A DNA stretch of 64,000 bases. Origin: Weeksellaceae bacterium (lineage in GTDB: Bacteria; Bacteroidota; Bacteroidia; Flavobacteriales; Weeksellaceae). The notes under the pieces are model-generated. The model was not told the origin of the DNA. It searched no databases and saw only the letters and a list, made by a program, of their open reading frames with translations. The position numbers and the translations under genes were made by a program. Numbering within the stretch: position 1 is the stretch's first letter; every line of letters begins with the position of its first letter. The DNA is taken from contig JAIBEX010000020.1 of NCBI GenBank assembly GCA_019459455.1, positions 62,001-126,000 on the forward strand, given 5' to 3'. Positions 43,689 through 52,502 of the stretch are shown here, in pieces.

Positions 43689-44018
43689 CTATCCTCTTAA
43701 TTTGTTAAATATACTTACGTCCACCGATTTGGTATTCCGGTACATCATCGCAATGATTGCGAGACCCACCGCCACTTCAGCAGCAGCTACCACCATGATG
43801 AAAAATACGAGGATTTGCCCGTGGCCGTCGCCCATATAACTGGAGAATGCTGCCAGCAAAAGGTTAACCGAGTTCAGCATCAGTTCCACGCATCCAAGGA
43901 TGATGATGGCATTTTTCCTTAAAAGGACGCCCATAACCCCGAGGCAGAACAAAACGGTGCACAGAATTACAAAATAATTCAGCGGAACAGTCTGTATAAA
44001 AGTATTTACTTCTCCCAT
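43689..44018 (-). CDS. nuoK: NADH-quinone oxidoreductase subunit K
   Basis: A 109-residue subunit with three membrane segments, one carrying the conserved Glu in GCVELMLNSVNLLL. The start at ATG 44018 (MGEVNTFIQ) fits the family length and follows the nuoJ stop by 4 bp; the frame continues to 44060 but would then overlap nuoJ. Confidence 0.95.
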   Translation of the reverse strand: MGEVNTFIQTVPLNYFVILCTVLFCLGVMGVLLRKNAIIILGCVELMLNSVNLLLAAFSSYMGDGHGQILVFFIMVVAAAEVAVGLAIIAMMYRNTKSVDVSIFNKLRG

Positions 44019-44022
44019 AATA

Positions 44023-44520
44023 TTATAAATCTTTCTTACCGATAAGAACTGCACCCACAATACCTGCTAAGATCAGGATGGAAGCGAGTTCAAATGGCAC
44101 AACATATTCGTTAAACAAAAGCCTTCCCAGGTTTTTGGTTAGGCCTACTGAATAATCGATGCCTTCTCCGGCAACGATATTCTGTTTCACCCCACGGAAA
44201 GCGCCCAGCATGCCTACCAAAAGAATTCCTGCACTGAAAACCCCGATGAATTTGAGGGTATTCTGTTTCTTGCTCTCATCCTCTTTGTTCAGGTTCAGCA
44301 TCATCAGGATATAAAGGAAGAGTACCATGATGGCTCCTGCATAAACGATGATCTGGACAATTCCGAGGAACTGCGCATTGAGCAGGATATACATGCCGGC
44401 AATGGAGAACATGGTCACGATAAGGGAAAGGAGGGCGTACATTGGATTTCTTGCAAAAACAAAGTAACCTGCGCTGCCCACAGCTAAGAAAGCTACGAAG
44501 AAAAATAAAACCTGTTCCAT
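44023..44520 (-). CDS. nuoJ: NADH-quinone oxidoreductase subunit J
   Basis: A 165-residue membrane subunit with five segments; IIVYAGAIMVLFLYILMML is the family's conserved third helix, which takes part in the central proton axis. Its ATG shares one base with the nuoI stop codon. Confidence 0.95.
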   Translation of the reverse strand: MEQVLFFFVAFLAVGSAGYFVFARNPMYALLSLIVTMFSIAGMYILLNAQFLGIVQIIVYAGAIMVLFLYILMMLNLNKEDESKKQNTLKFIGVFSAGILLVGMLGAFRGVKQNIVAGEGIDYSVGLTKNLGRLLFNEYVVPFELASILILAGIVGAVLIGKKDL

Positions 44521-45068
44521 TATTTAACTGCCTTTTTTTGTAGTTCGGACTGCCTCTCGGTGATGTCGATTCTGTTATCTTCGTCTTCCACCAGTTTATC
44601 TTTACCGTAAATAAACGAACCTCTGTTCGTTTCCACATCAACCAAACGGTCAGTCAGGTAGATGGCGGATTTTGGACAGGCCTCTTCGCACATTCCACAG
44701 AAGATGCATCTCAGCATATTGATTTCATATACCGCTGCGTATTTTTCCTCGCGATAAAGGTCCTTCTCATCCTTTGTCCTTTCGGCCGCGGTCATGGTGA
44801 TGGCTTCTGCCGGACATGCAACGGCACAAAGTCCGCAGGCGGTACAGCGTTCGCGGCCTTCCTCGTCGCGTTTCAGTACATGGAGTCCGCGCCATACCTT
44901 GGCTCTTGGTTTCTCAACTTCCGGATAAGAAAAAACTTTGCCTTTAGGTCCTTCAATCGCATGTCGTAAAGTGATGAACATGCCCTTCGCTATTTCAGGA
45001 AGGTAAAGCTTTTCCATAAAGGTCATTTCCTTATTCGAAACAACTTTTGACCTGTTTGTAAGTTTCAT
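44520..45068 (-). CDS. nuoI: NADH-quinone oxidoreductase subunit I (ferredoxin-like)
   Basis: A 182-residue peripheral subunit with two 4Fe-4S motifs, CTACGLCAVACPAEAI and CIFCGMCEEACPKSAI, which carry electrons towards cluster N2. The N-terminal helix IAKGMFITLRHAIEG contacts the membrane arm. Confidence 0.96.
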   Translation of the reverse strand: MKLTNRSKVVSNKEMTFMEKLYLPEIAKGMFITLRHAIEGPKGKVFSYPEVEKPRAKVWRGLHVLKRDEEGRERCTACGLCAVACPAEAITMTAAERTKDEKDLYREEKYAAVYEINMLRCIFCGMCEEACPKSAIYLTDRLVDVETNRGSFIYGKDKLVEDEDNRIDITERQSELQKKAVK

Positions 45069-45113
45069 TTGACTAAATTTCTTATTTAATATTTGAAAAT
45101 TCGGATTTTCAAA

Positions 45114-46178
45114 TTAACTCATTTCAAAAAACAGAATTACCGCTCCTGTAATCACCAGATTCAACAGTGCAAGTGGAATCAGGGTTTTCCAACCCAAATG
45201 CATCAGCTGGTCGTAACGGAACCTCGGGATTGTCCACCGGATCCACATGAAGATCATGATACCGATGATTGCCTTTGCTATGATCGAAACAATACTTAAG
45301 ATTCCGGCAATGTTCTCGCCCCAGTTCTCCGTAACCCAGTTGATCCCCGGATAGTTGAACCCGCCGAAAAACAGTGTGGCAATTAGTGCGTTGGAGATAA
45401 ACATGTTCACATATTCCCCGAACATATACATTCCGAAGTTCATGGAAGAATATTCTGTCATGTAACCGTTTACAAGTTCCGATTCACACTCCGGCAAATC
45501 GAAAGGGTGACGGTTGGTCTCGGCCATTGCGGCAACAAAAAAGATAATGAAGGCCAGTGGCTGATAAAGGATGTTCCAGTTAAAACCGTCCACTGCAAAA
45601 AGCCCCCAAAGTTTGCCGCTGCCCTGGTCCATGACAATTTTGTTAAGGTCCAGACTGCCGCTCATCATAATGATGGAAAGCAGGGAGAGCCCCATGGCAA
45701 GTTCGTAGGAAATCATTTGGGAAGATGCACGTATGGCACCAATCAGCGAATATTTATTGTTGGATGCCCAACCTCCGATCATCATACCGTATACGCCAAT
45801 GGATACCATTCCGATAAGAAACAGAACGCCCACATCAATGTTCGCAACCTGTAGACTGAAGGATTCTCCGCCGATGTTGAGGGTCTTGCCCCACGGAATT
45901 ACAGCACCGGTAATCAGCGCAATGAACATCGTAATTGAAGGGCCCAGCACGAACAGGTATTTGTCCGCATTTGCAGGGATGAATCCTTCCTTGAAGAAAA
46001 GTTTACCGCCATCAGCAAGTGGTTGCAGTAGACCGAAAGGTCCTGCTCTGTTTGGTCCGATCCGGTCCTGCAGGGCTGCCGCAAGTTTACGCTCACCCCA
46101 CGTGGAATAGGCCGCAATTCCTAATGATACGGCAAATAGTGCTACAACCAGTATGATCTTAAAAGTGATTAATTCCAT
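45114..46178 (-). CDS. nuoH: NADH-quinone oxidoreductase subunit H
   Basis: A 354-residue membrane subunit with eight segments that lines the quinone chamber. Seen: ERKLAAALQDRIGPNRAGP, LQPLADGGKLFFKE, the acidic loop AMAETNRHPFDLPECESEL, and FMWIRWTIPRFRYDQLM near the C-terminus. Confidence 0.96.
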   Translation of the reverse strand: MELITFKIILVVALFAVSLGIAAYSTWGERKLAAALQDRIGPNRAGPFGLLQPLADGGKLFFKEGFIPANADKYLFVLGPSITMFIALITGAVIPWGKTLNIGGESFSLQVANIDVGVLFLIGMVSIGVYGMMIGGWASNNKYSLIGAIRASSQMISYELAMGLSLLSIIMMSGSLDLNKIVMDQGSGKLWGLFAVDGFNWNILYQPLAFIIFFVAAMAETNRHPFDLPECESELVNGYMTEYSSMNFGMYMFGEYVNMFISNALIATLFFGGFNYPGINWVTENWGENIAGILSIVSIIAKAIIGIMIFMWIRWTIPRFRYDQLMHLGWKTLIPLALLNLVITGAVILFFEMS

Positions 46179-46213
46179 AAATGAAGTTCAAAGTTTAAAG
46201 CTTTGTTCAGAGA

Positions 46214-47227
46214 TTATATTTTGTCCGTTTGCTGTTCGTCTGCAGTGCTGATCTCCTTTGCATGTGGATTATTGAGCAGGGTATGTTCGTCTTCCGCTTT
46301 CTGGTAATGGTTCAGTGAAATCACCGAGTGACGGTCGATGTGTCGTGGCCCTTCAATATTCCAGAATTTAAGTTCTTTTCTGTTAAAACGGCACTCGTTG
46401 CAGATCCACTCCTGTACTTCATCGTACTGGTTTTTTCTTGCGGTCACCCTTACAATCTCGTCGCCCTTCATCCACAATACTGCTTTTCCTGAACATTTGT
46501 CACACTTACAGGTTGCATTCATCGGTTTTGTGAACCAGACCCGGCTTGCAAAACGCGCCGTTCGGTCGGTTAGGGCGCCCACTGGGCACACATCGATCAC
46601 ATTTCCGATAAAGTCATTGTCCAGCGCTTTGTTGAGGTATGTGGAGATTTCAGCATGGTCGCCGCGGAAGAGGATGCCGTGCTCCCGTTCTTCCGTAAGC
46701 TGGTTGGCTACCAATACACATCTTGCGCATAGAATGCAGCGGTTCATGTGTAATTTAATGTATGGACCGATATCTTCCGGTTCGAAAGTTCTTCTTTCAA
46801 ATTCTGTCCTGGTTGCTTCCACACCGTGTTCGTAACCCAAGTCCTGAAGGTGGCATTCACCTGCCTGATCACAGATAGGGCAGTCCAGTGGATGGTTCAG
46901 CAAGAGAAATTCGGTTACCGCTTTTCTTCCTTCCTGTGTTTTTGCGGAAGTCAGGTTTTTCACTTCCATCCCGTCCATAACACCGGTTCTGCAGCTTGCA
47001 ACAAGCTTGGGCATTGGTCTGGGGTCTGCTTCCGAGCCTTTGGAGACTTCCACAAGGCAGGTCCTGCAGCGTCCGCCGCTGGTTTCCAGTGGTTTGTAAT
47101 AACACATCGCTGGCGGAACTGATTTCCCTCCGATCTGTCTTGCCGCTTCCAGAATGGAAGTGCCGGGTAAAACCTCGGTGGTCTTTCCGTCAATGGTTAC
47201 TTTGAATTTTTTAACTTCTTCGCTCAT
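46214..47227 (-). CDS. nuoG: Short NADH-quinone oxidoreductase subunit G (iron-sulfur part only)
   Basis: A 337-residue protein from ATG 47227 (MSEEVKKFKV). It holds only the electron-carrying part of NuoG: a 2Fe-2S ferredoxin domain (MCYYKPLETSGGRCRTCLVEV), the N5-type HPLDCPICDQAGECHLQD, a 4Fe-4S segment (CILCARCV, CPVGALT) and a final Cys-rich segment (CKCDKCSG). The molybdopterin-like half of about 500 residues found in E. coli NuoG is absent and no remnant is encoded next to it. The open frame extends to 47302, but the ferredoxin fold starts just after 47227. Confidence 0.93.
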   Translation of the reverse strand: MSEEVKKFKVTIDGKTTEVLPGTSILEAARQIGGKSVPPAMCYYKPLETSGGRCRTCLVEVSKGSEADPRPMPKLVASCRTGVMDGMEVKNLTSAKTQEGRKAVTEFLLLNHPLDCPICDQAGECHLQDLGYEHGVEATRTEFERRTFEPEDIGPYIKLHMNRCILCARCVLVANQLTEEREHGILFRGDHAEISTYLNKALDNDFIGNVIDVCPVGALTDRTARFASRVWFTKPMNATCKCDKCSGKAVLWMKGDEIVRVTARKNQYDEVQEWICNECRFNRKELKFWNIEGPRHIDRHSVISLNHYQKAEDEHTLLNNPHAKEISTADEQQTDKI

Positions 47228-47350
47228 ATCGATCAGCTTTAAGCCGTAAACATCAGGCTTCTTATTAATCCCTTTATGGGAATTTGGTTCCTCCTTATCC
47301 ATGCATAAAACAGCAAAGGTTTCGGATGTCTTTTATCTTCTTTTATCGTG

Positions 47351-48709
47351 TTATGCGTTTGCGGCCGGAGCAGGAATTGGATCTGCATAACGGGCCAAAC
47401 CATAATTCTGTGCCAGGCACAACTCAGGATTGTTCACGTGCCATTCAAACTCATCGCGGAAATGGCGAATTGCCGCCGCCACCGGCCAAGCCGCTGCATC
47501 GCCCAGCGGACAGATCGTATTTCCTTCAATTTTTCTCTGGATGTCCCAAAGCAGGTCAATGTCACTCATCGAGCCCATTCCGCTGTTGATTTTTTTCAGG
47601 ATCTTGTACATCCACGGTGTTCCTTCCCGGCATGGGGTACACTGACCGCAACTTTCATGTGCATAAAAACGGGCTAAAGTCATGGTGTGCTCCACAATGC
47701 ACTGGTCTTCATCCAAAACTTCAAAACCTCCGGAACCCATCATGGTACCGGTAGCAAAACCACCGTCTGCCAGGGATTCGTAGTTCATTAATCTGGGTTC
47801 GCCGTTTATTGTTTTCAGCAAAAGATTTGCGGGTAATACCGGCACGGAACTTCCGCCAGGGATGCAGGCTTTCAGTTTCTTGCCATTGGGTATTCCACCG
47901 CAATATTCATCGGAGTAGATGAATTCTTCCACCGTAATGGTCATGTCAATTTCATAAACACCTGGCTTGTTGATGTTTCCGCAGGCAGAAATAAGTTTGG
48001 TCCCGGTTGATTTTCCGACACCTATCTTGGCATATTCAGAACCGGTAATGTTGATGATAGGCACTACCGCCGCAATGGTTTCCACATTGTTCACCACGGT
48101 CGGGCTCTCCCAAAGTCCTTTCACGGCTGGGAACGGCGGTTTCAGACGCGGGTTACCCCGCTTGCCTTCCAGTGATTCCAGAAGTGCGGTCTCTTCACCG
48201 CAGATGTACGCACCGGCTCCCCGTTGGACATAAATTTCACAGTCGAAACCGGTTCCTAATATATCTTTACCCAAAAATCCGTTGGCTCGGGCTTCTTCAA
48301 TGGCTTCCTCAAGAATGTCGGGAATCCAGGAGTATTCACCGCGGATGTAGATGTAGCCGGTATTTGCTCCCAATGCAAAGGATGAAATAATCATCCCCTC
48401 GATTAACAGGTGTGGCAGGAATTCCATCAGATACCGGTCCTTGAAGGTTCCGGGTTCGGATTCATCTGCATTGACCACCAAATACCTTGCGACTCCTTCC
48501 GGTTTTGCCAGAAAGCTCCATTTCAAACCGGTTGGGAAGCCTGCGCCTCCACGACCGCGGAGTCCGGAGGTTTTCACCTCTTCCACAATTTCTTCGGGAG
48601 ACATTTTCAGGGCTTTTTCCACTGCTCCGTATCCACCTTGCTGGCGGTAAACATCAAAGTGACGGATTCCTTCTATATGTGCGTCCTTAAGTAAGAGTTT
48701 TTTACTCAT
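47351..48709 (-). CDS. nuoF: NADH-quinone oxidoreductase subunit F
   Basis: A 452-residue NADH- and FMN-binding subunit: GRGGAGFPTGLKW (NADH/FMN site), RGEYSWIPDILEEAI, GAGAYICGEETALLESLEG, and the 4Fe-4S motif ESCGQCTPCREG with the last Cys in GNTICPLGDA. It is the electron entry point of complex I. A 123-bp spacer separates it from nuoG. Confidence 0.96.
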   Translation of the reverse strand: MSKKLLLKDAHIEGIRHFDVYRQQGGYGAVEKALKMSPEEIVEEVKTSGLRGRGGAGFPTGLKWSFLAKPEGVARYLVVNADESEPGTFKDRYLMEFLPHLLIEGMIISSFALGANTGYIYIRGEYSWIPDILEEAIEEARANGFLGKDILGTGFDCEIYVQRGAGAYICGEETALLESLEGKRGNPRLKPPFPAVKGLWESPTVVNNVETIAAVVPIINITGSEYAKIGVGKSTGTKLISACGNINKPGVYEIDMTITVEEFIYSDEYCGGIPNGKKLKACIPGGSSVPVLPANLLLKTINGEPRLMNYESLADGGFATGTMMGSGGFEVLDEDQCIVEHTMTLARFYAHESCGQCTPCREGTPWMYKILKKINSGMGSMSDIDLLWDIQRKIEGNTICPLGDAAAWPVAAAIRHFRDEFEWHVNNPELCLAQNYGLARYADPIPAPAANA

Positions 48710-48719
48710 TCCTTTAAAA

Positions 48720-49229
48720 TTAATCTAAAATGGCCTGTCCCTGTCTGCAAAGCTCAAGGATTTCGTCCACTTTTTCAATGGTTAGGTTTTCGTGATAAAA
48801 TTTTCCCAGTTGCATCATTGGAGCGTACCCGCAGGCACCGAGACATTCCGCCGGCTTTAGGGTGAACATTCCGTCCGCAGTCGTTTCGCCGTCTTTTATG
48901 TTCAGTGTGTGTCTGATGTGATCCAGGATCTTCTCGCTTCCCTTCACCATACAGGGTCCGGTTCTGCAGACTTCCAGAACATATTTCCCGACAGGTTTCA
49001 TGTTGAACATGGTGTAGAAAGTGGCTACTTCATATACTTCAATCGGTTTGATTGCCAGCACTTCTGCCACATAATCCATTACCGGAACATCCAGCCATCC
49101 TCCAAATTCTTTCTGGGCAATATGCAGGACGGGAATTAATGCAGATTTCTGCTTTCCTTCCGGATATCTGCGCATGATCTTATGAACCTGATCTAATGTT
49201 TCAGGCTTAAAAGCTAAAGTCTCACTCAT
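48720..49229 (-). CDS. nuoE: NADH-quinone oxidoreductase subunit E
   Basis: A 169-residue thioredoxin-like 2Fe-2S subunit: ligands in EVCRTGPCMV and AECLGACGYAPMM. The N-terminal three-helix part contains YPEGKQKSALIPVLHIAQ. It works with NuoF, whose gene starts 10 bp downstream. Confidence 0.96.
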   Translation of the reverse strand: MSETLAFKPETLDQVHKIMRRYPEGKQKSALIPVLHIAQKEFGGWLDVPVMDYVAEVLAIKPIEVYEVATFYTMFNMKPVGKYVLEVCRTGPCMVKGSEKILDHIRHTLNIKDGETTADGMFTLKPAECLGACGYAPMMQLGKFYHENLTIEKVDEILELCRQGQAILD

Positions 49230-49311
49230 GGTCTGTCATCTAAAATGTACACTGTACAGAATATTATCTATATTTAATTAAAGTCCCGCTAATAGCGGTG
49301 CCTTAAAAATT

Positions 49312-50535
49312 TTACGCATCCAGTTCTCCTGCAATTACGTTCATGGAGCACATGGTTACAATGGCATCCGAAATCATCGAGCCTTTTATCATTTCGGGGT
49401 ACGCCTGGTAATAAATAAAACACGGCCTTCTGAAATGCAGTCGGTATGGCGTCCGGCCACCGTCACTTACCAGATAGAATCCGAGTTCGCCATTGCCGCC
49501 TTCCACTGCGTGATAAACTTCACCTTTCGGAACATCGGTTTCTCCCATCACAATTTTGAAATGGTAAATCAATGCTTCCATATTGTTGTAAACATCGGCT
49601 TTTTCCGGAAGGTAAAACTCCGGTACGTCCGCGTGGAAAGGTCCATCCGGAAGATTTTTATAAGCCTGCTCAATAATTTTTAAACTCTCCCAAACTTCCT
49701 GCTGGCGCACCATAAAACGGTCATAGGTATCTCCGGCCGTTCCTAAAGGAATAATGAAATCAAAATCCTGATAAGACGAATAAGGATCAGAAACACGTAC
49801 ATCGTAATCTACACCGGCAGCACGCAGGTTTGGTCCTGTAAATCCATAACTGAGGGCCCTTTCAGCTGATATTGGTCCGGCTTTGATCGTCCGGTCCATA
49901 AAGATCCTGTTTCTTTCGTTGAGTGCGCAGAATTCGCCCCATATTTTAGGGAACTTCTTAAGCCAGGTTTGAAGCAGTTCATGGAACTTAGGATTGAAAT
50001 CGCGCTCAAATCCACCGATTCTGCCCATATTGGTCGTCATCCGGGCGCCACAGATCTGCTCATACATCTCGTAGATGGCTTCCCGTTCGCGGAAAAGATA
50101 AGTTAAGCCGGTAATCGCACCCGCGTCCATGGCCGTAACTCCGTTGCAAACCATATGGTCAGCTATCCTGGCGAGTTCCATCATGATCACGCGCATATAA
50201 TCAACACGTTTTGGCACTTCACAGCCAATAAGTTTCTCTACCGTCATATGCCATCCTATGTTATTGATAGGAGAGGAACAGTAGTTCATACGGTCTGTAA
50301 GGGTGGTGATCTGTGCGAAATTCCGTCTTTCAGAGATTTTCTCAAAAGCACGGTGAATGTATCCTACCGTCTGTTCGGAGTGCACGATTCTTTCGCCATC
50401 CATGGTCAGGATGTTTTCGAAAATCCCGTGGGTCGCAGGGTGGGTAGGACCCAGGTTCAGCGTATACAGCTGCCCGTCTATATGTTCTTCAGATTCGTAC
50501 TGGTTGATTATGTTTGATAATGCGTTGTCTTTCAT
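49312..50535 (-). CDS. nuoD: NADH-quinone oxidoreductase subunit D
   Basis: A 407-residue subunit related to the large subunit of NiFe-hydrogenase; it forms the quinone site with NuoB and NuoH. Seen: LNLGPTHPATHG with the quinone-site His, GYIHRAFEKI, INNIGWHMTVEKL, and the C-terminal SDAIVTMCSMNVIAGELD. It is separate from NuoC here. Confidence 0.96.
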   Translation of the reverse strand: MKDNALSNIINQYESEEHIDGQLYTLNLGPTHPATHGIFENILTMDGERIVHSEQTVGYIHRAFEKISERRNFAQITTLTDRMNYCSSPINNIGWHMTVEKLIGCEVPKRVDYMRVIMMELARIADHMVCNGVTAMDAGAITGLTYLFREREAIYEMYEQICGARMTTNMGRIGGFERDFNPKFHELLQTWLKKFPKIWGEFCALNERNRIFMDRTIKAGPISAERALSYGFTGPNLRAAGVDYDVRVSDPYSSYQDFDFIIPLGTAGDTYDRFMVRQQEVWESLKIIEQAYKNLPDGPFHADVPEFYLPEKADVYNNMEALIYHFKIVMGETDVPKGEVYHAVEGGNGELGFYLVSDGGRTPYRLHFRRPCFIYYQAYPEMIKGSMISDAIVTMCSMNVIAGELDA

Positions 50536-50568
50536 AATATTGGGCTTTAAGCAGTAAGCATTAAGCTT

Positions 50569-51063
50569 TTATCTTCCGAACATTTTATCTTCTTTATCCA
50601 TTCTGGTACCATCCTCCAAGCGGTATTCCTTCAGCATCGGATGGTATCCGAGATCTTCCATGTTCAGAATCACCCGTAAATCCGGATGACCTTTGAATTT
50701 GATTCCGTAAAAGTCGTAGGTTTCCCTTTCCATCCAGTTGGCGCCTGCAAAAAGGTCGGTCAGCGTTTCGAATTCGGCTCCTTCTTTCTTGGTAAAAGCT
50801 TTTAACCGGAGTCTGAGACCTTCCTTCATATTATGGAGGTGATAAATGACTCCCAGTTCCTTTTCCTGATCCTCCGGAAAGTGTATGCCGCAAATGGCAG
50901 TAAGGAAAGTGAATTCCAATGTAGAATCCTTCAGGTGATGGATCACCTTTTTGATATCCTCTTTTTTTATTTCCAGGGTGAGCATTCCGTAGGGTTCTGC
51001 GCTGGTGACCACGCTGTCCGGAAATTCTCTCTTTATCGCATCTAAAACAAATTCGTTTGTCAT
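50569..51063 (-). CDS. nuoC: NADH-quinone oxidoreductase subunit C
   Basis: A 164-residue peripheral subunit; the conserved block WMERETYDFYGIKFKGHPDLRVILNMEDL is the family signature. It stabilises the hydrophilic arm next to NuoD. Confidence 0.96.
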   Translation of the reverse strand: MTNEFVLDAIKREFPDSVVTSAEPYGMLTLEIKKEDIKKVIHHLKDSTLEFTFLTAICGIHFPEDQEKELGVIYHLHNMKEGLRLRLKAFTKKEGAEFETLTDLFAGANWMERETYDFYGIKFKGHPDLRVILNMEDLGYHPMLKEYRLEDGTRMDKEDKMFGR

Positions 51064-51104
51064 ATTATTCAGGATTCAGATTCAAAGCTGTGGTATATTG
51101 AATA

Positions 51105-51662
51105 TTATTTAATTCCGTAAGATTCCAGAAGGTTTTGGTATTCCGGCATATCCCTTCTTCTTACGCTTTCGGCCTGGGCCAGTGCCTGAACCTGCATCAC
51201 TCCTTCAATAATCTGCTCCGGTCTTGGCGGGCAACCCGGCACGTATACATCCACAGGAATGATTTTGTCTATGCCCTGCAATACAGAATAGGTATCGAAG
51301 ATACCACCACTGCAGGCACAGGCTCCCACAGCCACAACCCAACGGGGTTCTGCCATCTGGGTGTAAACCTGCTGAAGGACGGGCCCCAGTTTCTTGGCAA
51401 TCGTTCCGCAAACCATGAGCATATCTGCGTGTCTCGGTGAGAAAGAATTTCTTTCCATACCGAATCTTGAGCCATCATAAGTAGGGTTAAGGAATGCCAT
51501 GTATTCGATTCCACAGCACGAAGTTGCAAAAGGCAGCGGCCAGAGTGAATGTTTTCTTGCCAAACCGACCACACTGCTGAGTTGGGTAGCAAAAAAGCCT
51601 TCGCCCTCGTACCCGGCGGGTGGCTGCGCATCCATTCTAACTACCGGTTTATTATCTGACAT
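51105..51662 (-). CDS. nuoB: NADH-quinone oxidoreductase subunit B
   Basis: A 185-residue subunit ligating cluster N2: the vicinal cysteines in ATSCCGIEYMA, then VAVGACACSGGIF and VYVPGCPPRPEQII. It passes electrons to the quinone. Confidence 0.97.
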   Translation of the reverse strand: MSDNKPVVRMDAQPPAGYEGEGFFATQLSSVVGLARKHSLWPLPFATSCCGIEYMAFLNPTYDGSRFGMERNSFSPRHADMLMVCGTIAKKLGPVLQQVYTQMAEPRWVVAVGACACSGGIFDTYSVLQGIDKIIPVDVYVPGCPPRPEQIIEGVMQVQALAQAESVRRRDMPEYQNLLESYGIK

Positions 51663-51739
51663 AATTTTTCTTTTAAAAGTTGAATTTTAATCTGTGCTCC
51701 ATGGCTTCATTTCCCGATGCCACAAACATGCAGCAATCT

Positions 51740-52111
51740 CTATCTGTCCCAGTCCAGCGCACCGCGTTTCCACACATAGACAAATGCGAGAAAGAAAACG
51801 GCAACAAACATGAGGACGGCCATGAAACCGGCAACTCCAAATTCACGGAAATTCACCGCATATGGATAAAAAAACACGATTTCGATATCGAAAAGAACAA
51901 AGAGTATGGCCGTAAGGAAATACTTTACTGAAAATGGAGTCCTGGCATTTCCTTCCACCTCAATCCCGCATTCAAAACTCTCGTTTTTCCTGGTGTTGCT
52001 TTTACTTTGTTTTGGTCCCAGAAAGTGAGTTCCAACAAGGGATAAGAGAACGAAACCAAGGCCTACAGCGGCCTGTATAATTATGGGAATGTAATTTTCA
52101 GGTAAATTCAT
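51740..52111 (-). CDS. nuoA: NADH-quinone oxidoreductase subunit A
   Basis: A 123-residue membrane subunit with three segments and the conserved ESFECGIE and FDIEIVFFYPYAV motifs. First gene of the operon. Confidence 0.96.
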   Translation of the reverse strand: MNLPENYIPIIIQAAVGLGFVLLSLVGTHFLGPKQSKSNTRKNESFECGIEVEGNARTPFSVKYFLTAILFVLFDIEIVFFYPYAVNFREFGVAGFMAVLMFVAVFFLAFVYVWKRGALDWDR

Positions 52112-52209
52112 GTAAACTAATTATTTAAATAATCTCCTAATTAACGGGTTTCACAATATATCAAGTCAGCCCGCTGTTTTTATACCGATTCCTGGTAAAC
52201 TTTAATTTG

Positions 52210-52217
52210 CAAATTTA
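52210..52217 (-). promoter_or_regulatory. Candidate -7 element of the nuo operon
   Basis: TAAATTTG on the minus strand, about 100 nt before nuoA. The -33 box is not clear (TTTCG at about the right distance). Confidence 0.45.
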
Positions 52218-52306
52218 GGCAAATAAAGGCAATAGGCGAAATTTAAACCTGAAAAATAGCTTTAAATAAAAAAGGAAACCGAATAATTTAGAACGGTTCC
52301 AAACAG

Positions 52307-52495
52307 TCATTTTTTTGAGGCCTTTTTTATTTTTCTGATTGCCACAAAAGCCACATATCCAATGTAAAGGAAGAGGAAACTGGCGAACAGGATATTGATG
52401 ATTTCATTGAGCCTTTCATCCTCCACTCGAAAGAACTGGTTGTAGAAAATGAACGCAATTATGAGCAGGGCATATACCAGAAGTTGTTTTTTCAT
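52307..52495 (-). CDS. Small two-TM membrane protein
   Basis: A 62-residue protein with two hydrophobic helices (LLVYALLIIAFIFYNQFF and IINILFASFLFLYIGYVAFV) and a Lys-rich cytoplasmic tail. No family name is known to me. It starts 7 bp after the acetyltransferase-like gene's stop, so it is probably the second gene of that transcript. Confidence 0.7.
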   Translation of the reverse strand: MKKQLLVYALLIIAFIFYNQFFRVEDERLNEIINILFASFLFLYIGYVAFVAIRKIKKASKK

Positions 52496-52502
52496 GGGGT
52501 GT

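Noticed and set aside
47284-48694. Several frames of 60-110 codons antisense to nuoF
   Set aside because: nuoF is unmistakable on the other strand; these frames reflect its codon bias.
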